Shown here in pieces: positions 33,611 through 43,428 of a DNA stretch of 64,000 bases (positions within the stretch are counted from its first letter, which is position 1; each line of letters opens with the position of its first letter). This DNA comes from Rugamonas violacea. GTDB taxonomy: Bacteria > Pseudomonadota > Gammaproteobacteria > Burkholderiales > Burkholderiaceae_D. Below the pieces are notes generated by a model that saw only the letters and a program-made list of their open reading frames with translations, did no database searches and was not told the origin of the DNA. The DNA lies in NCBI RefSeq assembly GCF_016461825.1, contig NZ_JAEMNU010000083.1:137274-201273 (forward strand). Reading direction: 5' to 3'. Position numbers and translations under genes: made by a program.

Positions 33611-34591
33611 TCAGTAGATGCGTTCAACCTCGTAGCCTCGGCGTTTGAGCAATTGCGGCACGCTGTTCTCGCCGAGCAAATGCAGCAGGCCAACGCCGAC
33701 GAAGGGCCGTTGATCGTGCTGCATGATGCGTTCGATGGCGCTGACCATTTCCGGGTTGCGTTTGCCCAGCAAGGTTTCCTGCAAAAAACTCGCCGAAATC
33801 GTGGGGCCGCTGGTCAGGTCGCGCCACAACGCGTTCATGCGCGGTGCGTCGGCGGCACTCCAGGCGTCGACCAGGTTCTGCGAATTGCGTAGCGCGCGGC
33901 CATCGTCCAGGTCGGCGAGGTTTTCACGTAGATACTGCTCCTGCTGCCGGTCGTCCAGCGAGTCGAACAGGGCCAACTGATAATCGGCGCTCTCCAGTTC
34001 GCGCACCGTCTTGTCCTGGCGCTTGGCGGCGGCCAGCAGGAAATATTCAACCCCCTGGCCGCGTTCCAGACCCTGCCCCTCCAGTTGCATTCCGACCAGA
34101 ATGTTGGCCACCAACCAGGGTTTGTACTGCTCCACCGAGCGCAGCGGTAGACCGGCCTTGGTCAGCGCCTGCACCAACTGGCGCAGCGTGGCCGGTGCCA
34201 GATGGTGGACGATACTGTCGCCGGCCGGATAGCGGCCATGCTTGTCCAGCGCCTGCTGGAAGGGCAGATTGTCGCGGATATCCAGCTCGATGACCAAGGC
34301 GCCGGCGTCTGCCAGCGCGCGGGTCACCTCGGGTTCAAGGGGAAAGAAAGCCTGCTTGCCGACATGGATGGTGCCGAACAGATAGGCGCTGCGGCCCTCG
34401 TGGCGCACGCGAAACAACGCGCCCCGGCGCTGTGGCACATCCGTCGTCTCCAGCTCGATGGGCACCGCAAAGGCCGCCGGACCGCCCGGCACAGTCATTT
34501 CCACCGCGCCCGCCGGCTGGCCAAGCAACAGGAAAAATACGGCGCATAAAGAAGAGCGCAAGGCGGAGCGCAGCGGTAATGTCGAGCACAT
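33611..34591 (-). CDS. TraB/GumN family protein
   Basis: The 326-residue exported protein has a signal peptide (about 1-29) and the TraB/GumN fold with GTIHVG (73-78), VIELDI, and a C-terminal PFVGVGLLHLLGENSVPQLL region (GLLHL carrying a conserved His). Relatives are putative metallohydrolases of uncertain substrate. ATG 34591 is preferred because AGGGGAA precedes it and the signal peptide starts there; the frame extends to 34696 without a better start. Confidence 0.88.
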   Translation of the reverse strand: MCSTLPLRSALRSSLCAVFFLLLGQPAGAVEMTVPGGPAAFAVPIELETTDVPQRRGALFRVRHEGRSAYLFGTIHVGKQAFFPLEPEVTRALADAGALVIELDIRDNLPFQQALDKHGRYPAGDSIVHHLAPATLRQLVQALTKAGLPLRSVEQYKPWLVANILVGMQLEGQGLERGQGVEYFLLAAAKRQDKTVRELESADYQLALFDSLDDRQQEQYLRENLADLDDGRALRNSQNLVDAWSAADAPRMNALWRDLTSGPTISASFLQETLLGKRNPEMVSAIERIMQHDQRPFVGVGLLHLLGENSVPQLLKRRGYEVERIY

Positions 34592-34663
34592 ACAGTTTCC
34601 CCTGCCGGCGGCGGGCGCACGCTGGCATCGAACAGCTTGGATGAATGAGAATAAATTGGAATA

Positions 34664-34717
34664 AAAGAAGGCCGCAGAATGCGTTACCGTTTCCAATGGT
34701 AAAGCATGATGCGGCCT
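34664..34717 (-). terminator. Terminator of the M20 peptidase gene
   Basis: On the minus strand AGGCCGCA and TGCGGCCT, with an internal paired segment (TTACCATTGG / CCGTAA-like), are followed by TCTTTTATT. It lies between the M20 gene and the TraB-like gene. Confidence 0.7.
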
Positions 34718-34743
34718 CGGGGAATGGTTTTATCGATTACTGG

Positions 34744-34759
34744 CGATTTTTAAAAATCG
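34744..34759. repeat. Perfect palindrome CGATTTTTAAAAATCG
   Basis: A 16-base perfect palindrome lies in the AT-rich gap after the M20 peptidase gene. It may be an operator or a DNA-bending site; no assignment. Confidence 0.5.
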
Positions 34760-34823
34760 ATTACAACATGAAATAATTACATCAATTGGCAATAATATAT
34801 CGACGAAAATTGCGATATTCAAA

Positions 34824-36434
34824 TCAATGCTTGTTGATTGAATCAGATTTTGCCGTCGCCAATTCCACCAGCACCGCCGTATACATTTGCAGATTCAACA
34901 GCAGTTGTTTCTCGGTAATGAACTCGTGCTCGGAATGGCCGCTGTAGACGGTTCCCGGCATGGCCGGACCGAAGCTGACGGCGTTGGGGAACAGCCGCGA
35001 GTTGGTGCCGCCGCCGATGGAGATCGGCTTGGCGTCGGCGATGCCGGTGTAGTGGGCGAACACGCCGAGCAACGTGGCCAACTGCGGCGCGTCGTCGCGC
35101 ACCCAGGGATCGCCGATTTCGGCGCTCAGGCGCGCCTGCGGCATGCGCGCGTTCTTCCACACGTCGAAGGCTTGTTGCACTTCGGCCGACAACGCGGCTT
35201 TGCTCTTGCCGCGCGGACGGCGCAGATTGATGTTGAGCTCGATCCCCTCGGCGGTCTGCTTGAGGACGGTCGGCGCCACCGTCATCGGCCCCATGAAGCC
35301 ATCGCTGTAGGCGATGGCGCCGAAGCGCTCGCCGGTCAGGCCGGTGCCGACCATGTCGTTGAGAAAGTTGACCATCGCGGCGGCGGCCGTGCCGTCCCAG
35401 GGCTGCACGTTCAGCGCGTCGGCCAGCATGCTGATGGCGTTGAGGCCGTCCTCCGGCTTGGACGAGTGGGCGGCATGGCCGCGCGCCACCACGGTCAGCT
35501 GTAGCCGATCGCGCAGGAACTGGTAACGCATCCCGGCCTGCCCTTCGGCGCGGCGGCGGATCGCCTGCTCCAACTCGGCACCGGCGGCCTCGATGACGGC
35601 GCTGGCATCCTCCGGAATCTGGCTGCCGAAGAAGCCGCCCTTGAAGGCGGCCAGGCGGGCCGCGCCGGCCGGCGCCGAGGCCGCGCTAGAGGTCAAAGCC
35701 GAGGCCGGCTGTAGCGTTGGCGTTGGCGTCGGCGTCGGCGTCGGCATGGTCACGGTCAACGCACCCCAGCCCTTCTCCGCCACCACCACCGGATATTCGG
35801 CGTCGAGCGTGATGTTCATCTGCGGCGGCTTGTGCTTGGCGAGGAAGGCTTGCAACGGCGCCCAGTCCGACTCCTCGCCCATGTAGACGTACAGCTCGAT
35901 GCGCTTGCGCAGGCCCGGCTGGCGGTCCTTGATCGCCTTCATCGCATACAGCGCGGTGGCGATCGGCCCCTTGTCGTCCTCGGTGCCGCGACCGAGCAGG
36001 CGGCCCGGCTCGCTGACACGGTCCAGCACGAACGGCGACTTGGCCCACTTCGACGGGTCGACCGGCTGCACATCGCCGTGGGTGATCACGCCAACCCGTT
36101 CGCTGCCCTTGCCCAGGCCGATCACCAGCACCATGCCGTAGTCGTGAAAATCGAAGCCGAGACGGCGCGCCTGCTCGCGCAGATAGCGCTTGAAACCCTG
36201 CTGCTGTGGATTGCGCTCAAATGGAACGGCCGGGTCGGCCACCGTATTGAAACTGACCATGCGCTCCAGGCTCTCGACGACGTCGTCGCGATAGGTCGCC
36301 AGCGCGTAGTCGGCGGTGGCCAGGGCCGCCGCGCCGGGTGGCGCGGCCGAGGCGGCGAGCGGTGCCAGCAGGACGCCGGCGAGCAGGGGCAACAGCGACG
36401 ATACGGCGAGTTTCTTCAGCATGGGAGTCGGCAA
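34824..36434 (-). CDS. Exported M20 family metallopeptidase (dipeptidase-like)
   Basis: The 536-residue zinc peptidase has a signal peptide (about 1-30) and M20 signatures: THGDVQPVDPSKW (first metal ligand and catalytic Asp), GRGTEDDKGP (bridging Asp), MGEESD (catalytic Glu and ligand), and HAAHSSKPEDG in the lid domain. This group resembles PepV/carnosinase-type dipeptidases, here probably periplasmic. A 35-residue insertion of (TP)n and Ala/Ser (about 226-260) encoded by GGCGTC hexamers interrupts the lid region. ATG 36422 (MLKK) is an alternative start. Confidence 0.9.
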   Translation of the reverse strand: MPTPMLKKLAVSSLLPLLAGVLLAPLAASAAPPGAAALATADYALATYRDDVVESLERMVSFNTVADPAVPFERNPQQQGFKRYLREQARRLGFDFHDYGMVLVIGLGKGSERVGVITHGDVQPVDPSKWAKSPFVLDRVSEPGRLLGRGTEDDKGPIATALYAMKAIKDRQPGLRKRIELYVYMGEESDWAPLQAFLAKHKPPQMNITLDAEYPVVVAEKGWGALTVTMPTPTPTPTPTLQPASALTSSAASAPAGAARLAAFKGGFFGSQIPEDASAVIEAAGAELEQAIRRRAEGQAGMRYQFLRDRLQLTVVARGHAAHSSKPEDGLNAISMLADALNVQPWDGTAAAAMVNFLNDMVGTGLTGERFGAIAYSDGFMGPMTVAPTVLKQTAEGIELNINLRRPRGKSKAALSAEVQQAFDVWKNARMPQARLSAEIGDPWVRDDAPQLATLLGVFAHYTGIADAKPISIGGGTNSRLFPNAVSFGPAMPGTVYSGHSEHEFITEKQLLLNLQMYTAVLVELATAKSDSINKH

Positions 36435-36488
36435 AGCTTATCAAAAAGAAAGGCTTTCGAGGATAGCACAGCCCTTCTTTTGACGTAC

Positions 36489-37286
36489 TCAGCGGTAGTT
36501 GGCCATGATGTGCTGCACCGCGCCATCCCTGAGCAGCTGGGCGATCGCGGCGTTGACCTCGGCCAGGCTGGCCTGGCCGCGCGGCGACACCGCACACTGC
36601 CCCAGATAGTGCTTGACCAGCAACGGCGGGTGCACCTGCAGCCGGCTGCCGACTTTCTGATGATAGTCCAGCGAGCTTTGCTGGGTGAGCACATGGTGCA
36701 TGCGTCCCACCGCCATCTTGCGAAAATTGCTTTCGTTCGAAGGGCCGTCGTCGCGCACGAAGGCGCCGCCCAACGCCTGCTCCAATATCGGATAGGTGTA
36801 GCCGAGCACGGTGGCGATGGGCTGGCCGGCCAGCTCGGCCAAGGCGTGTGGACGTGCTGCCGATACCTGGGTCACCAGCACCTCGCTCATCGGGAAGAAG
36901 GGCTCGCTCCAGAGAAATTGTCCCGGCAGCCAGGCCGGCACATACATGCACAACAGGTCGGCCTGGCCGTCGTTGAGCGCCAGCGCGATGCGCTTGCGCG
37001 GCAAGGCGAGAAAGCGCGGCGTCTTGCCCATTTTCTGCGCCAGCGCGCGGCCCAGTTCCATGTGTATGCCGCCGGACAACTGCCCGCCATGGAATTGCGC
37101 CATCGGCATTTCCGTGCCGGTGTCGACCAGCACCACCAGCTCGCCCGCCTGTGTGCGATGGACAGCGGCGGCGGCGGCGGCGGCCGATACTGCCAGCGGC
37201 CAGCCGGCGGCGCAGGCCAGCAACAGCGCCAAGGCGCCCCTGCGGCGGCGGCCGGGCGGCGCGCGGTGATAGTGATCGGTGTGCAT
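36489..37286 (-). CDS. Amino-acid-type periplasmic solute-binding protein
   Basis: The 265-residue protein has an N-terminal signal peptide (about 1-36) and a family 3 solute-binding fold: ELVVLVDTGTEMPMAQFHGG, GIHMELGRALAQKMG, LNDGQADLLCMYVPAW and AEVNAAIAQLLRDGAVQHIM. No ABC permease or ATPase is adjacent, so it may be an orphan receptor. ATG 37286 (MHTDHY) is preferred over 37328 because the signal peptide begins here. Confidence 0.83.
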   Translation of the reverse strand: MHTDHYHRAPPGRRRRGALALLLACAAGWPLAVSAAAAAAAVHRTQAGELVVLVDTGTEMPMAQFHGGQLSGGIHMELGRALAQKMGKTPRFLALPRKRIALALNDGQADLLCMYVPAWLPGQFLWSEPFFPMSEVLVTQVSAARPHALAELAGQPIATVLGYTYPILEQALGGAFVRDDGPSNESNFRKMAVGRMHHVLTQQSSLDYHQKVGSRLQVHPPLLVKHYLGQCAVSPRGQASLAEVNAAIAQLLRDGAVQHIMANYR

Positions 37287-37455
37287 ATGCGTCCTGGCCC
37301 GGCTTCCATCCATCCCAAGCGGTGCCACGTCGGCGCCGCATGCACCAATTATAAGCGCAGCGCCGCCCGGTGCGCTCGACTCACTGGCAAACCGATACCC
37401 ACATCTTGACCAGGGCCTTCATTGAAAGCGGCCGCAACGGCCCGATATGTGGGCC

Positions 37456-38445
37456 ATGATCCCATTCTCCATCCTCGACCTGTCGCCGATCGCCGAAGGC
37501 AGCAACGCTTCCGCATCGCTCCGCAACACCCTCGACCTGGCGCAGCACGCCGAACGCTGGGGCTACCAGCGCTACTGGCTGGCCGAACACCACGGCATGC
37601 CCGGCATCGCCAGCGCCGCCACCGCCGTGGTCATCGCCCACGTCGCCGGCGGCACCTCGACCATCCGGGTCGGCGCCGGCGGCATCATGCTGCCCAACCA
37701 CTCGCCGCTGGTGGTCGCCGAACAGTTCGGCACGCTGGAAGCGCTGTTCCCCGGCCGCGTCGACCTGGGGCTGGGCCGCGCCCCCGGCTCCGACCAACTG
37801 ACCGCGCGCGCCCTGCGCCGCAACCTCGACAGCGACGCCGACGCCTTCCCGCAGGACGTTCAGGAACTGCAAGACTACCTGTCCGACAACCCGCGCCAGC
37901 GCGTGCTGGCGGTGCCCGGGCGGGGCGCCAAGGTGCCGCTGTGGATCCTGGGATCGAGCACCTTCGGCGCCCAGTTGGCGGCCCACCTCGGCCTGCCGTT
38001 CGCCTTCGCCTCGCACTTCGCGCCGCAGATGATGCTGCAGGCGCTGGAGCTATACCGCAACAACTTCCAGCCCTCGGCCCAGCTCGACAAGCCGTATGTG
38101 ATGCTCGGCTTCAACGTGTTCGCCGCCGACAACGACGCCGACGCGCACTTCCGCGCCAGTTCGATGCAGCAAGCCTTCGTCAACCTGCGCAGCGGCCGCC
38201 CCGGCCAACTGCCGCCGCCGCGCGCCGGCTACCTCGACCAATTGGCGCCGCCGGAACGCGCCATGCTCGACGCCGTGCTGTCCTGCTCGGCCATCGGCGC
38301 GCCGGCCCGCGTCGCCGAACAGCTGCAAGCCTTCATCGCCCGCACCGGCGCCGACGAGCTGATGATCACCTCGCAGATCTTCGACCACGCCCAGCGCCTG
38401 CGCTCGTACGAGATCACGGCCGAACTGCACCAACAGTTGGCCTAA
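37456..38445 (+). CDS. LLM-class flavin-dependent oxidoreductase (luciferase-like)
   Basis: The 329-residue TIM-barrel protein shows the luciferase-like monooxygenase pattern: [45 protein letters not shown], and [14 protein letters not shown]. This N-terminal set matches the YhbW/MsnO8 group, which uses FMN from a separate reductase; the substrate is unknown. ATG 37456 (MIPFS) is chosen over 37447 because family members start with this strand. Confidence 0.9.
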   Translation: MIPFSILDLSPIAEGSNASASLRNTLDLAQHAERWGYQRYWLAEHHGMPGIASAATAVVIAHVAGGTSTIRVGAGGIMLPNHSPLVVAEQFGTLEALFPGRVDLGLGRAPGSDQLTARALRRNLDSDADAFPQDVQELQDYLSDNPRQRVLAVPGRGAKVPLWILGSSTFGAQLAAHLGLPFAFASHFAPQMMLQALELYRNNFQPSAQLDKPYVMLGFNVFAADNDADAHFRASSMQQAFVNLRSGRPGQLPPPRAGYLDQLAPPERAMLDAVLSCSAIGAPARVAEQLQAFIARTGADELMITSQIFDHAQRLRSYEITAELHQQLA

Positions 38446-38575
38446 ACAGTTGGCCTGAGCGCGCCGCCGCAGCGGCAAGGACCGCAAGGATGGCGACAGC
38501 GGCAACATCGGGGCCGCACGGCAGCGATTTGCCGGGCCGGTTAAAATAGCCTGCTACCGAACTCAGGAGCACGCC

Positions 38576-39838
38576 TTGACCCAGCCGCACACCCAACGCG
38601 CGCCCCACCCGCAGCCGCAAGATTCCCACACTACTTCGGCGCCGGCGCCGGCGCCGGCGCCGGCCGACATCGCCCCCGGCATGGTCTGGTTGCTGGCCAT
38701 CGCCAGCGGCCTGATCGTCGCCAACCTGTACTACGCGCAAACCCTGGTCGGCCCGATCAGCCGCGCCACCGGCCTGACGCCGGGCGCCGCCGGCCTGATC
38801 GTCACGCTGACGCAAATCGGCTACTGCCTCGGCCTGCTGTTCATCGTGCCACTCGGCGACCTGCTGGAAAACCGCCGACTGATCTTCACCGCCCTGCTGA
38901 CCTCGGCCGTGGCCCTGCTGGCCGCCGCCTGCACCAGCAGCGCGCCGCTGTTCCTCGCCGCCGCGCTGTGCATCGGCCTGGGCTCCGTCGCCGCCCAGGT
39001 GCTGGTGCCCTTCGCCGCCCACCTGTCGCTGCCGCACACGCGCGGCCAGACGGTCGGCAAGGTGATGAGCGGGCTGCTGCTCGGCATCATGCTGGCCCGC
39101 CCCGTCGCCAGCCTGGTGGCCGACGCCTTCGGCTGGCACAGCATCTTCGTGCTGTCGGCGCTGGGCACGGCGGCGCTGGCCTTCGTGCTGCGCCGCAAGC
39201 TGCCGCTGCGCCAACCCGACTCGACCTTGCGCTATCCCGCCCTGCTCGCCTCGATGTGGCATCTGCTGCGCGCCACCCCGGTGCTGCGCCGCCGCGCCCT
39301 CTACCAGGCCTGCATGTTCGGCGCCTTCAGCCTGTTCTGGACCACCGTGCCGCTGGTCTTGGCCGGCCCCTACTTCCGGCAGAGCCAGACCGGCATCGCC
39401 ATCTTCGCCCTGGTCGGCGTGGCCGGCGCGATCGCCTCGCCGATCGCCGGCCGCCTGGCCGATCGCGGCCACACCCGCGCCACCACCGCCGTCGCGCTGG
39501 CGATCGGCGCGCTGGCCTTCGTGCTGCCGCTGTTGCTGCAATGGGGACGTGTGGCCGACCTCGGCCTGCTGGTGTTGACCTCGATTCTGCTGGACATGGG
39601 CGTGTCGGCCAACCTGGTGCTGGGCCAGCGCGCCATCTTCTCGCTCGGCGCCGAGGTGCGCAGCCGCTTGAACGGGCTGTACATCGCCATCTTCTTCGCC
39701 GGCGGCGCGCTCGGCTCCTCGCTGGGCGGCTGGATGTTCGCCCAGCACGGCTGGCGCGGCGTGTTGTGGAGCGGACTGGCCTTCCCCACGGCGGCGCTGC
39801 TGGGCTATGCCAGCGAGTTCATCGGCAAACGCAAATAG
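38576..39838 (+). CDS. MFS transporter
   Basis: This 420-residue, 12-helix transporter has a disordered Pro/Ala-rich N-terminus, then [17 protein letters not shown] and the motif-A loop [10 protein letters not shown]. The ANLYYxQPL-like first helix is typical of the YnfM/YgaY-type drug or sugar efflux group. The start codon is TTG at 38576, with CAGGAG seven bases upstream and no in-frame ATG before the first helix. It may be co-transcribed with the luciferase-like gene 130 bases upstream. Confidence 0.88.
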   Translation: MTQPHTQRAPHPQPQDSHTTSAPAPAPAPADIAPGMVWLLAIASGLIVANLYYAQTLVGPISRATGLTPGAAGLIVTLTQIGYCLGLLFIVPLGDLLENRRLIFTALLTSAVALLAAACTSSAPLFLAAALCIGLGSVAAQVLVPFAAHLSLPHTRGQTVGKVMSGLLLGIMLARPVASLVADAFGWHSIFVLSALGTAALAFVLRRKLPLRQPDSTLRYPALLASMWHLLRATPVLRRRALYQACMFGAFSLFWTTVPLVLAGPYFRQSQTGIAIFALVGVAGAIASPIAGRLADRGHTRATTAVALAIGALAFVLPLLLQWGRVADLGLLVLTSILLDMGVSANLVLGQRAIFSLGAEVRSRLNGLYIAIFFAGGALGSSLGGWMFAQHGWRGVLWSGLAFPTAALLGYASEFIGKRK

Positions 39839-39848
39839 ACGACCGCGC

Positions 39849-40337
39849 TCAGTGCGACCACAGCCGCACCTGGCCCTGCAAGGACACGGTGCCGTTGATG
39901 TTCAGGCTGCCCAGGTTGCCGCTGACGGCGGCGTTCGGATCGGTCTGCACGCTGAGCGATTCGAAGCCGAAATTGGTGTAGTGCACATAGCCGGGCAGAC
40001 CGATCTGGATGTAGTCGCCGCCACCGTCGCCGCGCTGCTTGACGCCCAGGCTGACGGCGAACATGTCGACCACGCCGCGCACATTCTTGATGACCACATA
40101 GCGCGTCTGGCCGTCGCCGTTGAAGCCGAGCGAGAGCCGGCTGTCGCTGACGGCGCCGACCAGGGTCGGATCGTTCAGCACGACGTGGGCGGCGAAGCTG
40201 ATGCCGTCGCCGCCGCTGACCTGCGACAACTCCGCGTCGTCCAGCGGACGCAGCGGCTGCCCGGCCGCCCGCGCGCCCAAGCTGCCCAACAGCAGCATGG
40301 CGGCCAGCGCCGTGCGAAGGAAAGTGGCGCCGCCCAT
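39849..40337 (-). CDS. Exported FilA-like/DUF6160-like protein with GG-type leader motif (1)
   Basis: The 162-residue protein has a signal peptide (about 1-25), then DDAELSQVSGGDG (33-45), which is strikingly like a double-glycine bacteriocin leader, followed by a beta-strand-rich region. It ends LQGQVRLWSH, an end shared with its relatives. It is the last gene of a tight minus-strand run; its ATG is one base after the upstream stop. I assign it to the loosely defined FilA/DUF6160 group from the leader motif, length and strand pattern. Confidence 0.75.
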   Translation of the reverse strand: MGGATFLRTALAAMLLLGSLGARAAGQPLRPLDDAELSQVSGGDGISFAAHVVLNDPTLVGAVSDSRLSLGFNGDGQTRYVVIKNVRGVVDMFAVSLGVKQRGDGGGDYIQIGLPGYVHYTNFGFESLSVQTDPNAAVSGNLGSLNINGTVSLQGQVRLWSH

Positions 40338-40338
40338 C

Positions 40339-41250
40339 TCAGCGCCTGAACTTGATGTCGAGATACTGGATTTGCATCGAACCGATGCGCGAGGAACCCA
40401 GATCCACCGTCGGCTGGCCCGGGCTGCTGAAGGAGATGTTGTCGATCACCAGGCCGCCGGCCGGCGCCGCGCCGCTGCCGTAGCGCGCGTCCGGCCAATC
40501 GATGCCGATGTGCAGGCGCGGGCCGGTCTCGTCGGTCAGCGCGTTGATCACCGCCGGCTGCGCCGCCACGTCGGCGATGGCCCACGGCGTCTGGTTGAAG
40601 TTGCCGTTGGCGTCGACGCCGCCCAGGTGGATGCCGCTAAGGGCCATCTGCTCGCCGCTGTTGTCGCGGCCGCGCGGCCGCAAGGCCAGTTGGCCGACGT
40701 CGAGCCGCAGCGCGGCGCCGAAGGCGACACCGTCATTGACCTGCGGCGTGGAAAACTGCAGCCCGCCGCCATACATCACCACATCGCTCATCACCACGCT
40801 GCCGTTGCCGCGCGCGATGCCATCGGCGTTGACGCCCCAGTCGTAGGCGAACTGCCAGCGCTGCTCGCCATTGCTGTTGAGCGGAAAGGCCAGCTTGACG
40901 ACGTCGGCCAGGCCGGCCGCGCCGGCGACGATGTCGAGCCGGTAAGGGTCGGAAAACGGCAGCGGATTGTCGCTGCGCGCGGCGGCGAAATTGTCGACGT
41001 AGACGCTGGCGCCGAGCGCCGTGGTGTAGGTGACGCGGGCGTCGCCGCTCATGGCGAAGCCGTTCAGGTCGAAGCTGACGCCGTCGCGCCCGCGCACGTT
41101 CGACAGGGCGCCGTCGCTCAGCGCCTCCATCGCCAGCGCCGCCGGCGCCGCCACGCCGGCGCCGACGCCGACAAGCAGGCCGAACGCGACCAGCAGCGCG
41201 GCGCGGCGCGGTACTAGAGAAGTGCGTGGCGCAGTGCCTGGCGCGCGCAT
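40339..41250 (-). CDS. Exported FilA-like protein with leader motif (2)
   Basis: This 303-residue protein has a basic N-terminus and hydrophobic core (about 17-40, cleavage near ALA). SDGALSNVRGRDGVSF (45-60) corresponds to the leader-like element. The remainder is beta-rich with DNG/NSNG turns and GGLVIDNISFSSPG near the end. No cysteines are seen. Two bases separate it from the upstream gene. Likely a surface or periplasmic structural protein of the same system as its neighbours; family assignment from motif and context. Confidence 0.72.
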   Translation of the reverse strand: MRAPGTAPRTSLVPRRAALLVAFGLLVGVGAGVAAPAALAMEALSDGALSNVRGRDGVSFDLNGFAMSGDARVTYTTALGASVYVDNFAAARSDNPLPFSDPYRLDIVAGAAGLADVVKLAFPLNSNGEQRWQFAYDWGVNADGIARGNGSVVMSDVVMYGGGLQFSTPQVNDGVAFGAALRLDVGQLALRPRGRDNSGEQMALSGIHLGGVDANGNFNQTPWAIADVAAQPAVINALTDETGPRLHIGIDWPDARYGSGAAPAGGLVIDNISFSSPGQPTVDLGSSRIGSMQIQYLDIKFRR

Positions 41251-41252
41251 GC

Positions 41253-42113
41253 TCAGCGCACCTTCGGCAGGTTGGGCGGCACCAGGCCGTTGGTGCTGAT
41301 GGCCTGCAACTTGTCGCGCCAGTTCAACCAAATGCCGGCCTGCGCCATGTCGGGCATGGTGGTGGTGCCGGACGGCGCCTGGAACTGCACGCCGGTTTTC
41401 AACGCGGAAATCCAGAAGTCGCGGCTCGGTCCGCTGGCATCGCCGGCCCGCACGCCGCCCAGTTGCGCCAGCGGCAGACAGGGCGCGGTGCAAGCGCCGT
41501 CCCAGCGCTTGCCGCCGCCCAGCGTGTCGCTGCGCGAATCGAGCAGCAAGGCGCTGCCGTCGGCCGCCGTGGCGCCGACCTGCAGCGAGCCGGACAGGGT
41601 GTTCAATTTGAGGCCGATGTCGCCGCTGATGGCGTCGAAGCCGAAGCGCATGCCGATCACTTCGCGCGTCGCGTTGTCGGCCGCGCTGCGATAGACGAAT
41701 TCAAAGTACGGGTTGCTGATGTGGACCAGGCGCTGCGCCTCGCCGGCGTCGCTGCGGCCGAACTGCAGATAGGGCATGTCGATGTCGGCGCCGCCGCCGT
41801 TGCGCGCGGCGTAGTTGTACTCGCCCAGGCGCATGTTGCGGAAGTTGGCGCTCAGCGAGATGTCGGCATCGAGCGCGACGCGGGTGAAGTCGAAGCCGCC
41901 CAGGCTGCTGTTGTTCATCGCCAACAGGCCCTGGCCGCGCGAGTTGGACATCTCCTCGTCGTTCAGCGGCTGGAGTTGCGCCCAGCTCGACGGCATCGCC
42001 AGGGCCGCCATCAACAAGGGCAGCGCGTGCAGCGCGCGCGGCAAACGCCGCGGCGACAGGCGCGGGGTGCGCGGGACGGCAAACCGGCCCGGCGGGAATG
42101 GGGTGATTGTCAT
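41253..42113 (-). CDS. Exported FilA-like protein with leader motif (3)
   Basis: The 286-residue protein has an Arg/Pro-rich N-terminus then a hydrophobic stretch (about 29-45, WAQ). NDEEMSNSRGQG (51-62) is the leader-like element. A beta-rich body follows with one Cys pair (GACTAPCLP, about 208-216) that could form a disulfide in the periplasm. It lacks the D of the DG element. First gene of the three-gene run 42113-39849, 137 bases downstream of the nearly identical pair. Confidence 0.72.
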   Translation of the reverse strand: MTITPFPPGRFAVPRTPRLSPRRLPRALHALPLLMAALAMPSSWAQLQPLNDEEMSNSRGQGLLAMNNSSLGGFDFTRVALDADISLSANFRNMRLGEYNYAARNGGGADIDMPYLQFGRSDAGEAQRLVHISNPYFEFVYRSAADNATREVIGMRFGFDAISGDIGLKLNTLSGSLQVGATAADGSALLLDSRSDTLGGGKRWDGACTAPCLPLAQLGGVRAGDASGPSRDFWISALKTGVQFQAPSGTTTMPDMAQAGIWLNWRDKLQAISTNGLVPPNLPKVR

Positions 42114-42249
42114 GGTCGTTTCGATCGCGCAGTGGGCGAGCGTTCTGCGCCCGCACGGAGGGATGACAGGCCGCCGGCATCGCCGGCGGCTTATCGGTCC
42201 AGGCGGGAGCGGCCGCGGGCGCGGCCGTCCAGCCCGGACCTTCAGACGA

Positions 42250-42762
42250 TTAGTGCGCCCAGATCCAGACTTGGGTGCCGCGCAGATCGATCTGGTTCAT
42301 CGCCATCGAACCGTAGGAAGCGGTGCTGTGGCCCATCTTGATCGAATCGACCGAGACGTTCAGCAGTTTGCCGGCGGCCACTTGCACGTCGGCCGGGATG
42401 GCGATCTGCACCACGTCGCCGCCCGATGCCGCGTTGTAGAAGGTGCCCGGATTGGTCACACCGGCGGCGCCGGCGGCTTGCAGGAAGGAGTTGCGCGACA
42501 GGATGTCGATGCTGGCGGCGATCAGGCCGTTGATTTTGATGCCGTTGAAGCTGACCGAACCACCACCCAGGCCGTTGGCGTCGACCGCGTCGGTATCGGT
42601 GTAGACGAAGGAATCGATCTTGATGTTCAGGTTGGCCGCGATCGACACGCCGTCCTGGCCGCTGACGGTGCTCAGCTCGGCGTCCTGGATCGGGGTCATG
42701 GCCGAGGCGGACAGGGCCAGGGTTGCCAAGGCTGCTGCGACTGCGGTTTTGATGATTTGCAT
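42250..42762 (-). CDS. Exported FilA-like/DUF6160 protein, copy A of a duplicate pair
   Basis: The 170-residue protein has a clean signal peptide (1-21, ASA), the leader-like DAELSTVSGQDG (27-38), then strand-rich sequence ending IDLRGTQVWIWAH. Only two residues differ from copy B (Ala/Val in the DTD(A/V)VDAN segment and His/Asn in IKMG(H/N)STAS). GGAGA precedes the ATG. Equal strength of signals in both copies suggests high-level expression. Relatives in Acinetobacter are called FilA of a putative pilus system, with no proven role. Confidence 0.82.
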   Translation of the reverse strand: MQIIKTAVAAALATLALSASAMTPIQDAELSTVSGQDGVSIAANLNIKIDSFVYTDTDAVDANGLGGGSVSFNGIKINGLIAASIDILSRNSFLQAAGAAGVTNPGTFYNAASGGDVVQIAIPADVQVAAGKLLNVSVDSIKMGHSTASYGSMAMNQIDLRGTQVWIWAH

Positions 42763-42915
42763 GGTGTCTCCAGAATTTGGTTTTGGTTAATTGTTATGGT
42801 GTTTTTTTCAAGACTGCGGAGCCAGTGTAGGGTCCGCTTCGCTGCCGGTCCAGCGTGCTGCGCTGACTTTCGCGGCCAACCATCAGGCCTGGGAAGCCAG
42901 CGCAGCCTTAGCCGA

Positions 42916-43428
42916 TTAGTGCGCCCAGATCCAGACTTGGGTGCCGCGCAGATCGATCTGGTTCATCGCCATCGAACCGTAGGAGGCGGTGCTGTTGCCC
43001 ATCTTGATCGAATCGACCGAGACGTTCAGCAGCTTGCCGGCGGCCACTTGCACGTCGGCCGGGATGGCGATCTGCACCACGTCGCCGCCCGATGCCGCGT
43101 TGTAGAAGGTGCCCGGATTGGTCACACCGGCGGCGCCGGCGGCTTGCAGGAAGGAGTTGCGCGACAGGATGTCGATGCTGGCGGCGATCAGGCCGTTGAT
43201 TTTGATGCCGTTGAAGCTGACCGAACCACCACCCAGGCCGTTGGCGTCGACCACATCGGTATCGGTGTAGACGAAGGAATCGATCTTGATGTTCAGATTC
43301 GCCGCGATCGACACGCCGTCCTGGCCGCTGACGGTGCTCAGTTCGGCGTCCTGGATCGGCGTCATGGCCGAGGCGGACAGGGCCAGGGTTGCCAGGGCTG
43401 CGGCGACTGCGGTTTTGATGATTTGCAT
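42916..43428 (-). CDS. Exported FilA-like/DUF6160 protein, copy B of a duplicate pair
   Basis: This 170-residue near twin of copy A has the same signal peptide, DAELSTVSGQDG element and WIWAH end. ATG 43428 is preferred (GGAGATAAAC before it); a frame start at 43440 would add four residues. The spacer 42763-42915 separates the copies, and a similar but diverged spacer-like stretch occurs at about 43660-43730, implying the duplicated unit once included flanking DNA. Confidence 0.82.
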   Translation of the reverse strand: MQIIKTAVAAALATLALSASAMTPIQDAELSTVSGQDGVSIAANLNIKIDSFVYTDTDVVDANGLGGGSVSFNGIKINGLIAASIDILSRNSFLQAAGAAGVTNPGTFYNAASGGDVVQIAIPADVQVAAGKLLNVSVDSIKMGNSTASYGSMAMNQIDLRGTQVWIWAH

